The notes below the pieces were generated by a model. That model saw only the letters and a program-made list of their open reading frames with translations. It did no database searches and was not told where the DNA came from. A DNA stretch of 64,000 bases from Myxococcales bacterium. Lineage in GTDB: Bacteria > Myxococcota_A > Polyangia > Polyangiales > JAFGIB01. Within the stretch, counting starts at the first letter, position 1, and each line of letters begins with the position of its first letter. Location of the stretch: the NCBI GenBank assembly GCA_029880325.1, contig JAOUOP010000007.1, positions 62,001 through 126,000 on the forward strand. The letters are read 5' to 3'. Both the position numbers and the translations under genes were made by a program. Positions 26,591 through 35,659 of the stretch are shown here, one piece after another.

Positions 26591-26812
26591 GCGATCCGGA
26601 AGCGCCGCCGACCCGCCCTGCGATGGCACTGGGATTTGCCTAGGACCTGGCCCCGCGTCTACTATGGCCAGGCGTCCCCCGGGCTCCGACCTCGGTGCAC
26701 CGGGTGGGTGTGTGTCCGCTTGACCGAAAACCGCACGATCCCATAGTGTTTTGGGCTTCGAGCTGCCGATACGGGACGTCTTCGGCTCGACCCTGCGGCA
26801 CGAGAGCCAGCC

Positions 26813-29302
<2,490 letters not shown>

Positions 29303-29317
29303 GCCTTCCCCTTCGGG

Positions 29318-29896
29318 TCATTCGACGCGCTGGTCGACCGAAAGCAGTGGTGAGGGTTCGAGGTTGCCGTCGTGGATTTCGACATGGCGGGAAAAGCGGC
29401 TGTGGTTGCCATCGCCGTCGAGATCGCCCTCCGCCCGTAGTTCGACGTTGACCGGCTCGTCGCCGGCCTTGCCGCCAAGGCTGCAGCCGCTGGTGCTCGG
29501 CAGAAAGCTGTAGCGAAAGCGGATGGCCTCGTCCGGCTCGAAGGCCAGGGCCCGCCAGGTGGCGCCTTCCGGATCGGGGGCTTCCGCGAAGCGTACCTCT
29601 ACCGGGTCCATGCTGGCTTGGGCCGGTGTCGGCCCCGCGCCCGGCGGCAGACACATCAAGCTCATCGGGCCGTCCTCGGTCGGGCGGTGAGTGGTGCCGT
29701 AGTAACTCTGCACCGACAGATGCAAGCGCTGCAGCTCGCGCGGCGCCTCGGCGATCTTGCTCGAGCGCAGGGCCCTCAGGAACGTCGGAATGCTCACCGC
29801 GAACACGACGCCCAGGACCGAGACCAGCAGGGCGGTTTCTACCATGGTCAAACCGCGGCGGGCTCGCCTGGAAGCGGAATCTGACTTGGAAGCCAT
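29318..29896 (-). CDS. Pilin-like / pseudopilin protein
   Basis: 192 residues with a type IV prepilin-like leader. Residues 1-15 are basic (ASRRARRG) and the cut would follow Gly15, giving LTMVETALLVSVLGVVFAVSIPTFLRAL with Glu at mature position 5, though Leu and Met replace the usual Phe and Leu. The soluble part has cysteines at 82 and 138 and an EF-hand-like start, DLDGDG (158-163), without the terminal Glu that completes the loop. Probably a minor pilin or type II secretion-like pseudopilin; assignment to a named PilE/PilV/GspG protein is not possible. Convergent with the PEGA kinase and upstream of no further gene. Confidence 0.8.
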   Translation of the reverse strand: MASKSDSASRRARRGLTMVETALLVSVLGVVFAVSIPTFLRALRSSKIAEAPRELQRLHLSVQSYYGTTHRPTEDGPMSLMCLPPGAGPTPAQASMDPVEVRFAEAPDPEGATWRALAFEPDEAIRFRYSFLPSTSGCSLGGKAGDEPVNVELRAEGDLDGDGNHSRFSRHVEIHDGNLEPSPLLSVDQRVE

Positions 29897-29987
29897 CGGC
29901 GGCGGAAGATAGGCGTCCGCCGGCCGGCTGTCGAACCGGCCGTGGAATACCGCGCCTCGGTCCCTGCGGGCAGAGGTCGTGGATGCG

Positions 29988-30896
29988 TCACGGCGGCAGA
30001 GCGAGGTCCTGCTGCGTACGCTCGGCGGCGGGATCAAAAGCGTGGATCGCCAATGACTGTGGGTCGAAGCGCTTGCCGACGAGGAGATAGAGGGCAAGCG
30101 ACAGGAATGGAAAGTTAGCCTTGCGCTCAAGTTCCAGCTCGTCGTGGGCGCGGCGCATGGTCTCGGCGTGTTGTCGGCTGACGAGGCTGGCGAGTGCCGC
30201 TTCGACCTGTTTCTTCAGCTGTGGGTCGGAGATCTGCCCGTAGATCTCTTGAAGGTGGTCGATTTGGCGCTGCCGCATGCCGAGTCGGCCCAGCTGGGTA
30301 CTGTTGCTCAAGGCCAGCCAGGGGGGGCCCGCTCCGCGAAGGGCGGCGAGTTCAAGGTGCTCCTGGCCCTTTCGCCGAGCTTCCCGAATCTCCGCTGGGT
30401 CGTCGAGCAAAGGGACCAGTTCGTACACGTAGCTGGCGCCGAGTTCCCAGGCGAGCTCGCCATCGTCGGGAAAGTAGCGGGTCGAGCGTTCCAGATAGGC
30501 AATGGCCTGCCTGGCATCGGCAGCGGTATTGGCAAGCGGTCGATACAGGGAAGCGGCAGAAACCCAGGTGTAGACGCGCCGGAAGAAAGGATCGAGTTCG
30601 AGGATGGCGTCGGCGTAGTTGTGGAGGTTATGTAGACCACCTCGGTTGACGACCTCGTCCCCGAAGTAGATCAGGGCGCGCAGCCACAACAGGTCGGCCA
30701 GGGCCTCACGATGCCCGAGGGAGAGGACATCCAGCCAGTCCGGCGGAGGCAAATAGTAAATGTCTTCGTAGCGCTGCGCCCGACCGAAATGGTTCTGTCC
30801 GGCCAGGCGTGTTTTCTGCAGTAGAGGGGCGGCCAGCAATACGATTGCGACGACCACAAATGCCTGCCGCAGAGGCACTTTCCCGAGGTGCGACAT
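29988..30896 (-). CDS. TPR-like membrane protein in pilin cluster
   Basis: 302 residues. A single N-terminal transmembrane helix (QAFVVVAIVLLAAPLL, residues 11-26) anchors a soluble helical domain with TPR-like features: YADAILELDPFFRRVYTWVSAASLYRPLANTAADARQAIAYLERSTRYFPDDGELAWELGASYVYE, then later helices through residue 240. There is no lipobox. The ATG at 30896 is preferred to a longer reading with an unlikely Arg-rich head. Located between a pseudopilin and pilA on the same strand, it may assist pilus assembly or minor pilin stability, but pilA's terminator lies between them, so it has a separate upstream promoter. Function unknown. Confidence 0.7.
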   Translation of the reverse strand: MSHLGKVPLRQAFVVVAIVLLAAPLLQKTRLAGQNHFGRAQRYEDIYYLPPPDWLDVLSLGHREALADLLWLRALIYFGDEVVNRGGLHNLHNYADAILELDPFFRRVYTWVSAASLYRPLANTAADARQAIAYLERSTRYFPDDGELAWELGASYVYELVPLLDDPAEIREARRKGQEHLELAALRGAGPPWLALSNSTQLGRLGMRQRQIDHLQEIYGQISDPQLKKQVEAALASLVSRQHAETMRRAHDELELERKANFPFLSLALYLLVGKRFDPQSLAIHAFDPAAERTQQDLALPP

Positions 30897-30935
30897 CGCG
30901 GGAAGAAGTCTATGTCGTCGCAGCCTGGCCGCGGA

Positions 30936-30975
30936 GAAAAAAAAAGCGCTCCCCGGGCGCACCGGAAAGCGCTTT
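30936..30975 (-). terminator. Rho-independent terminator after pilA
   Basis: AAAGCGCT (30943-30950) pairs with AGCGCTTT (30968-30975) around a 17-base loop. The A-run on the plus strand at 30936-30945 is a U-tract in the minus-strand transcript. It lies 22 bases past the pilA stop. This is the best terminator in the window. Confidence 0.85.
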
Positions 30976-30997
30976 GGCTCTACGCCGCGCGTCGAGA

Positions 30998-31558
30998 CTA
31001 TTCGAGCTCGTTGTCGATGTAGATACCTCGCGCATGGTAGAGCTGGTTGTCCGCGTCAGTGCCGACCGCCAACTCGAAGGTACTAAGGGTCCCGTCACCG
31101 TCGAGATCGCCCTGCGCCCGGAAGGTGTACAAAGAATCAGTGTTGCTCGCATTGCCGCACGCGCTCGCTGCCGTTCCGCCCGCTCCGCTGTCGATCGCGT
31201 AGGAGTAGTAGACGTAGTCCGAAATTTTGAAGCCCAGCGCGGCCGCGTTGACCTCAGTCACAAGGAATGCCTGCTTGCTGGACGCGGGTGCCGTCGGGTT
31301 GTTGGTCATCTGGCCGACGGTGCAAGAAGTGTTCATCGTATTGTCAGCGAGGCCCTTGCCCACGCGTTCGAGAGAGTAGTAGGTCGCAGCATTCTTGAAC
31401 GCTGCGTTCAGGTTGCCGGATGCCTCACCGGTCTTGGAGCGCCGCAGGTAGCTGATGAACGCTGGAATCGCCAGCGCTGCCAGGATGCCGAGGATCGCGA
31501 CGACGATCATCAGCTCGATGAGGGTGAAGCCCGATTTCTTCTTGAGTAGCTTTGCCAT
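30998..31558 (-). CDS. pilA: Type IV major pilin PilA
   Basis: 186 residues. Leader MAKLLKKKSG is cut after Gly10 by the prepilin peptidase; mature residues begin FTLIELMIVVAILGILAALAIPAF with Glu5. The soluble domain has Cys79 and Cys134, which could form a disulfide. Residues 151-162 read DLDGDGTLSTFE, an EF-hand-like calcium loop (Asp at 1, 3, 5, Gly at 6, Glu at 12). The gene has its own sigma-54-type promoter 95-111 bases upstream of the ATG and a strong terminator, so it is an independent high-level unit. A second pilin and a PilR-like activator lie directly upstream on the same strand. Pilus assembly ATPases are not in the window. Confidence 0.95.
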   Translation of the reverse strand: MAKLLKKKSGFTLIELMIVVAILGILAALAIPAFISYLRRSKTGEASGNLNAAFKNAATYYSLERVGKGLADNTMNTSCTVGQMTNNPTAPASSKQAFLVTEVNAAALGFKISDYVYYSYAIDSGAGGTAASACGNASNTDSLYTFRAQGDLDGDGTLSTFELAVGTDADNQLYHARGIYIDNELE

Positions 31559-31652
31559 GGTGCAGTCGTTCGCGCCTTTCCGGCGACGAGCCGTCGCCTC
31601 AGCTTCCGAAGGCTACTGAGCGAGCCCACGGAGGTTCCGTGGGAACTCGAAC

Positions 31653-31669
31653 AAGCAGTTTGCGTGCCA
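31653..31669 (-). promoter_or_regulatory. Sigma-54 promoter of pilA
   Basis: Minus-strand TGGCAC, then GCAAA, then CTGC: GG and GC are ten bases apart, matching TGGCAC-N5-TTGC with one mismatch. The start would fall near 31643, leaving about an 85-base leader before the pilA ATG at 31558. pilA genes of Myxococcus and Pseudomonas are sigma-54/PilR controlled, and a PilR-like gene lies 0.8 kb upstream. Confidence 0.8.
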
Positions 31670-31728
31670 GGAGAGCAGGGCGCTTTCTATCCGGAAATCA
31701 GCCCCTGCGAGACGGGCCGGCGACGCGC

Positions 31729-31759
31729 TTTGTCACCCGCTCCCGAGTTGGGTGACAAA
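31729..31759. promoter_or_regulatory. Candidate enhancer (PilR-type) palindrome upstream of pilA
   Basis: A perfect 10-base inverted repeat, TTTGTCACCC and GGGTGACAAA, with an 11-base spacer. It lies about 85-115 bases upstream of the predicted pilA start, where sigma-54 enhancer-binding proteins usually bind. TGTC units occur in known PilR sites. It could instead be a terminator stem for the upstream pilin gene, but there is no T-run. Confidence 0.5.
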
Positions 31760-31783
31760 AATTGGCGATGCATGCGCGGAGGG

Positions 31784-31805
31784 GATGTCGCCAGCTTCCG
31801 ACATC
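31784..31805 (-). terminator. Hairpin just past the second pilin gene
   Basis: GATGTCG and CGACATC pair (7 bases, 8-base loop) 19 bases past the stop of the pilin at 31824. No U-tract follows, so termination efficiency is doubtful. Confidence 0.35.
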
Positions 31806-31823
31806 ACATACTTCAGGCGCATT

Positions 31824-32402
31824 TCACTCCCACCCCTGTGCGGGCTGGTAGTAGACCCCGCGCGCAGCGCTGATGACCTCGAAAAGACATGGCGTTCCGT
31901 CGCCGTCGAGATCGGAGGTCGCCTGGGCGATGAAGTAGAAGTCCGGCTGGGTATTGAAACCGTAGACCCCTGGCAGCGAGGCGATGTCGTCGGGCGTGCC
32001 CGCTGCGATGTGGTAGCCGAAGCGCACGGCACCCGCCGGCCTGGCGCCGAGCTGGCTCCATCCGGCCACGTGGACCCCATCGGGAAACTGGGCCTTGATA
32101 CCGTCCTTCATCCTCGTGGCACTGCCGGGAGCCCAGCCGTCCGCGCCTGTGGCCAAAGGCGTGGTATAGCCTCCCACCTGGGCATATTGTCCGAACTCGG
32201 CCCGGTAGGCCTCTTGACGCAGCTTGATGGCCCCCAGGAATTCCACCGCCTCGCCTGTTCGCGAGCGCTGGATGTAGCCCATGAACGCAGGGGCGGCGGT
32301 GGCTGCCAGGATGCCGAGGATCGCGACGACGATCATCAGTTCGATCAAGCTGTAGCCACTGCGAGCCTGCTTGCGTGGAAACCTACGACCTATTGGCACC
32401 AT
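31824..32402 (-). CDS. Second type IV pilin-like protein
   Basis: 192 residues. The leader (MVPIGRRFPRKQARSG) is cut after Gly16; mature sequence begins YSLIELMIVVAILGILAATAAPAFMGYI, with Tyr instead of Phe at position 1 and Glu5 present. The globular part has one cysteine (Cys172) and the EF-hand-like loop DLDGDGTPCLFE at 164-175, with Glu at position 12. The ATG at 32402 is chosen because the upstream frame lacks a leader-like basic region. It is close to pilA (265 bases) and 73 bases from the PilR-like gene, so it could be an alternative major pilin or a minor one; the reason for two is not clear. Confidence 0.88.
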   Translation of the reverse strand: MVPIGRRFPRKQARSGYSLIELMIVVAILGILAATAAPAFMGYIQRSRTGEAVEFLGAIKLRQEAYRAEFGQYAQVGGYTTPLATGADGWAPGSATRMKDGIKAQFPDGVHVAGWSQLGARPAGAVRFGYHIAAGTPDDIASLPGVYGFNTQPDFYFIAQATSDLDGDGTPCLFEVISAARGVYYQPAQGWE

Positions 32403-32475
32403 GCGCGCCTCCCGTGACCACGAGTGTTGAGTATCGTTACCCCGGGTGCAAGAGGGGCTCCGCCGCGCTCCGGCT

Positions 32476-33879
32476 TCAGTCGCTGCCTTCGTCGCATTCA
32501 TCGCCAACGCTCCCATCGTATTTCGCCAGTCGATAGCGGAAGGAGCGGAAGCTCATGCCGAGCAGGCGCGCGGCCTCCTTGCGCACGCCGCCGCACTGTC
32601 CCAGCGCCTTGCGCAATACGCGTTCTTCGAAGTGGGCCAGGTGCGCGTCGAGATCGAATCCGTCGGTCGGCAACTCGGCCGGCAACACGAAGGGGCTGCC
32701 GCCGGCCGAGGCCGACGCCTCCGGGTCCAGGTCGGCCAGTTCCAGACGGTTGCCCAGGGCGAGGGTGACGGCCCGCTCCACCAGGTTTTCCAGCTCGCGG
32801 ACATTGCCCCGGTAGGTCTGCTCGGCCAGCCAGCGCAGGGCCTCGGGGGCGAAGCTCAAGCGTTTGTCCTGGATCGCTCCGTGTTTGATCAAGAAATGTT
32901 CAGCCAAGAGGGGGATGTCCTCTGGCCGCTCGCGCAACGGCGGCAGCGCGAGCTTGATCACGTTCAGGCGGTAGTACAGGTCCTCCCGAAAACGACCTTC
33001 CGCCACTTCTTGCTCCAGTTCGCGATTGGTGGCCGCCACCACGCGGCAGTGGATCGCGACCTCGCGGGTACCGCCGACCGGCCGCACGCGGCGCTCCTGC
33101 AGTACGCGCAGCAGCTTGACCTGCAGGGCTAGGGGTAGCTCGCCCACTTCGTCGAGGAACATCGTGCCGGAGCCAGCGGCGCGCAGAAGGCCCTCCGAAC
33201 GCCGGTCGGCACCCGTGAAGGCACCTTTCTCGTATCCGAAGAGTTCGCTTTCGAGAAGCTGCTCGGGCAGGGCTGCGCAGTTGAGCGCCACGAAGGGCTC
33301 GTTTGCGCGGCGGCCCATCTCGTGCAAAGCGCGCGCGATCATCTCCTTGCCCGTGCCGCTCTCACCGGTGACCAGAACGCTGGTCGGGGCATCGGCCACG
33401 CGTTTGACGAGATCCATCACGCGGGTGATGGCGGCACTTTTGCCCACCAGATTGCCGGAGCGGTACCCGTCGCGCACACGCGCCCGGAGCGCGCGATTCT
33501 GGGTGACGATCTCGCGCTTTTCGAGGGCCTTTTCGAGCACCGCCAGCAGCTCGTCGTTCTTGAAGGGCTTTTGGATGTAGTCGTATGCACCCTCGCGCAT
33601 GGCTTGCACGGCCTGCTCTGTGGTCGCGTAAGCGGTTATCATGATCACCTGGATCGAGTCGTCGATGCGCTTGGCCGCTTCGAGCACGCCCATGCCCGAG
33701 CCATCGGGCATCGAGAGATCGGTGATCACCGCGTCAAAGTCCTGCGGCTGCTGCAGTTTCTGGACGGCCCGGGTCTGGCCATCCACGACCTCGACTACAT
33801 GTCCGTGGCGCGCGAGCAACAGTCGCAGCATCTCGCGCAGCCCGGTCTCGTCGTCGACGACCAAGACTCTCGACGGCAT
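32476..33879 (-). CDS. pilR: Sigma-54-dependent response regulator, PilR-like
   Basis: 467 residues, NtrC class. Receiver domain (1-120) with phospho-acceptor Asp54 (VITDLSMPDG), acidic Asp9-Asp10 and Lys105. AAA+ domain (about 143-380) with Walker A GESGTGKE at 172-179, the sigma-54-contacting GAFTGA loop at 219-224 and FLDEVGELP. C-terminal Fis-type HTH near 425-455 (GGVRKEAARLLGMSFRSFRYRLAKY). Position beside pilA, and a sigma-54 promoter there, makes PilR the best call, but other sigma-54 activators look alike. No PilS-like kinase lies beside it. Its start is only 13 bases from a divergent small gene. Confidence 0.88.
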   Translation of the reverse strand: MPSRVLVVDDETGLREMLRLLLARHGHVVEVVDGQTRAVQKLQQPQDFDAVITDLSMPDGSGMGVLEAAKRIDDSIQVIMITAYATTEQAVQAMREGAYDYIQKPFKNDELLAVLEKALEKREIVTQNRALRARVRDGYRSGNLVGKSAAITRVMDLVKRVADAPTSVLVTGESGTGKEMIARALHEMGRRANEPFVALNCAALPEQLLESELFGYEKGAFTGADRRSEGLLRAAGSGTMFLDEVGELPLALQVKLLRVLQERRVRPVGGTREVAIHCRVVAATNRELEQEVAEGRFREDLYYRLNVIKLALPPLRERPEDIPLLAEHFLIKHGAIQDKRLSFAPEALRWLAEQTYRGNVRELENLVERAVTLALGNRLELADLDPEASASAGGSPFVLPAELPTDGFDLDAHLAHFEERVLRKALGQCGGVRKEAARLLGMSFRSFRYRLAKYDGSVGDECDEGSD

Positions 33880-33892
33880 GGGCGGATCCTAC

Positions 33893-34096
33893 ATGAATTG
33901 TTCCTTGGAGCGCGCGGCAGCCGTTGGCCAGGCTGCCGCCAGAGCAGCCGAGACGGCCGTGGATGCCGCTATCAAGAACGGTCCTGCCAGGTCGTTTCTG
34001 GGCCAAGAGGTGGCTGACATGGTGGCCAGAGAAGTCTATCGAAGGGGACAACAAGCCTGGGCGTCTGCGCAGGAAATGCCGTGGGAGCACCTGTGA
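33893..34096 (+). CDS. Small Ala-rich protein coupled to the following gene
   Basis: 67 residues, not recognised. The sequence is amphipathic helix-like in its first part (RAAAVGQAAARAAETAVDAAIKNG), followed by RSFLGQEVADMVAREVYRRGQQAWASAQEMPWEHL. The stop overlaps the GTG start of the next gene by four bases, which argues that it is translated. Against it: it begins only 13 bases from the divergent pilR start and no Shine-Dalgarno is visible, so a later start is possible. Confidence 0.45.
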   Translation: MNCSLERAAAVGQAAARAAETAVDAAIKNGPARSFLGQEVADMVAREVYRRGQQAWASAQEMPWEHL

Positions 34097-35649
34097 GCGC
34101 TCGCGATGGAGGTGAGCAAAACCCCGGGGCGGTGGACGCGCACGGAGATCGCTTCGACGTGCACGTGCTGGGTTTTCCCGGTGACGTGGAGCGGGCGGTG
34201 GCGGCGGTCGCCCACGTTTTTGAAATCGATCCTGCGACCGCGCGCAGTGTCGTGCAACGCGCACCGCTGGTCGTCAAGCGTGGCGCCAGTCGCGACGCGG
34301 CCATGGAGTTCGTGGCAGCCCTGAGTCAAATCGGTGCCGAGGTCGCGCTGCGGGCGGCCGAGCCCGGCCCGGTCGAAGCAACGGCGAGCTTGCCGCGCCC
34401 GTCGCGCGCACCGCCTGCGGGGCTGATCGTGGAGCGGGCCGCTCCGAGCGCCGAAATCGTCTTTCCCGATGTGGTGGCCGATCCGGCACCGCCGCAGGCG
34501 GCGGTCTCGGTTGCGGAAGCGGAGACTGTGAGCCCTGTGGCCGCAGCCGAGCCGGTGCTCAATGACCCGACAACCAAACCCGCCGCGTCCGAGCCCGCGC
34601 TGCAGTTGGCCCTGGATCTGCCACCACTGCCGGCCCTGCCCACCGGGTTCGCAGGCTTGCCGCCGGGTGGAATGCAGGCGCCGCGGGCGGCCGGCGCCAA
34701 GGGGCCGCGCAGCGCGGCGATGCAAGCCGCCGAGAAGCAGGACAGCTATTGGTCGACCCGGCGCCAGCGCGGCCCAGCACAAGCTGCGGCGGTCGTTGTC
34801 CGGCGCTCGACGACCGATGCGGCGCGCGAAGAAGGTCCGCGGCCCCGACCGCAGCGCGTCGAAGCCACCGCGGTGGACAGTGGCAAGATCGGCGGCCGTG
34901 CCCTCTCCGCCCTGACCCTCACCACCGCCGGTGGCCTCTTCTACGGGGGCCTGGCCCTGGGCGACTCGGTGCTGCTCGGGGGCGCATCCCGGGTTTCGCT
35001 GCTACTGCACACACTGGCCCTAAGCGCGGTTCTCGGCAGCCTGGCCAGGGTTGGATGGTCACTGCGCGCCCTGCTGCCGCTATCGCTACTGTCGCTGGGG
35101 CTTTTGGCGGCACTGAACTGGGCCGCGACCCCGCACATCGACTACGAGGTCGTCGCTAACGAATCGGAGGCCCAAGGGCAACTCGAGGTGAAGTGGAGCG
35201 GCGGCGGCGACCACGCCTTCGCGGTCCACGATGCCCATGCCATCGTGCGGACCCTGCCGCGACTCATCGGCGATGACATCCTGGTGCGCGAGTTGTGGCT
35301 GTTGGGGCGCGAGCGGCCCGACCTCAGTCTCATTTTCGAGCTTCCGGCCGGGCAACGTGGCGCCGGGCAGGGCGGAACTCCCGACGCCCTGCTCGCCCGG
35401 GGCGATGTCCTGGCGGTACGGGCAGCCAGTCACGACCCCGCCCGCGTCTCGAGTCTGCGCATGCCCGGGGCCGGCCGTCCCTCGCCGGTCGTGGACGGGC
35501 AACTGCAGGTCCGGGAGGCGACGCCCGTCGAGAGCGCGGGCTTGTCCGCGACCTTTCGCGTGCGCGGCACGCTGGAGTTGACGTTGCTCGAGGGGGGCCA
35601 GCCGCGACGCATCGAGGCTGAACTACGGACGCGCGTCGTGCACAAGTAG
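34093..35649 (+). CDS. Membrane protein with N-terminal L7/L12-like domain
   Basis: 518 residues from the GTG at 34093. Residues about 20-88 resemble the ClpS/L7-L12 C-terminal fold: FDVHVLGFPGDVERAVAAVAHVFEIDPATARSVVQRAPLVVKRGASRDAAMEFVAALSQIGAEVALR (alpha-beta order, the VVKRGASRDAA turn and GAEV ending). Next is a 180-residue Pro/Ala-rich linker. Three or four hydrophobic helices (about 275-345, including GGLFYGGLALGDSVLLGGASRVSLLLHTLALSAVL) lead to a beta-rich domain of 165 residues at the C-terminus. L7/L12-like domains are used as protein-interaction modules in Myxococcota; here one is tied to the membrane. Function unknown. Convergent with the TMTC-like gene, ten bases apart. Confidence 0.7.
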   Translation: MSARDGGEQNPGAVDAHGDRFDVHVLGFPGDVERAVAAVAHVFEIDPATARSVVQRAPLVVKRGASRDAAMEFVAALSQIGAEVALRAAEPGPVEATASLPRPSRAPPAGLIVERAAPSAEIVFPDVVADPAPPQAAVSVAEAETVSPVAAAEPVLNDPTTKPAASEPALQLALDLPPLPALPTGFAGLPPGGMQAPRAAGAKGPRSAAMQAAEKQDSYWSTRRQRGPAQAAAVVVRRSTTDAAREEGPRPRPQRVEATAVDSGKIGGRALSALTLTTAGGLFYGGLALGDSVLLGGASRVSLLLHTLALSAVLGSLARVGWSLRALLPLSLLSLGLLAALNWAATPHIDYEVVANESEAQGQLEVKWSGGGDHAFAVHDAHAIVRTLPRLIGDDILVRELWLLGRERPDLSLIFELPAGQRGAGQGGTPDALLARGDVLAVRAASHDPARVSSLRMPGAGRPSPVVDGQLQVREATPVESAGLSATFRVRGTLELTLLEGGQPRRIEAELRTRVVHK

Positions 35650-35659
35650 GGGCTCGCCG

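Noticed and set aside
26624..26639. Sigma-54-like TGGCAC ... TTTGC before the PEGA kinase
   Set aside because: GG and GC are 11 bases apart, not 10, and sigma-54 tolerates spacing changes poorly.
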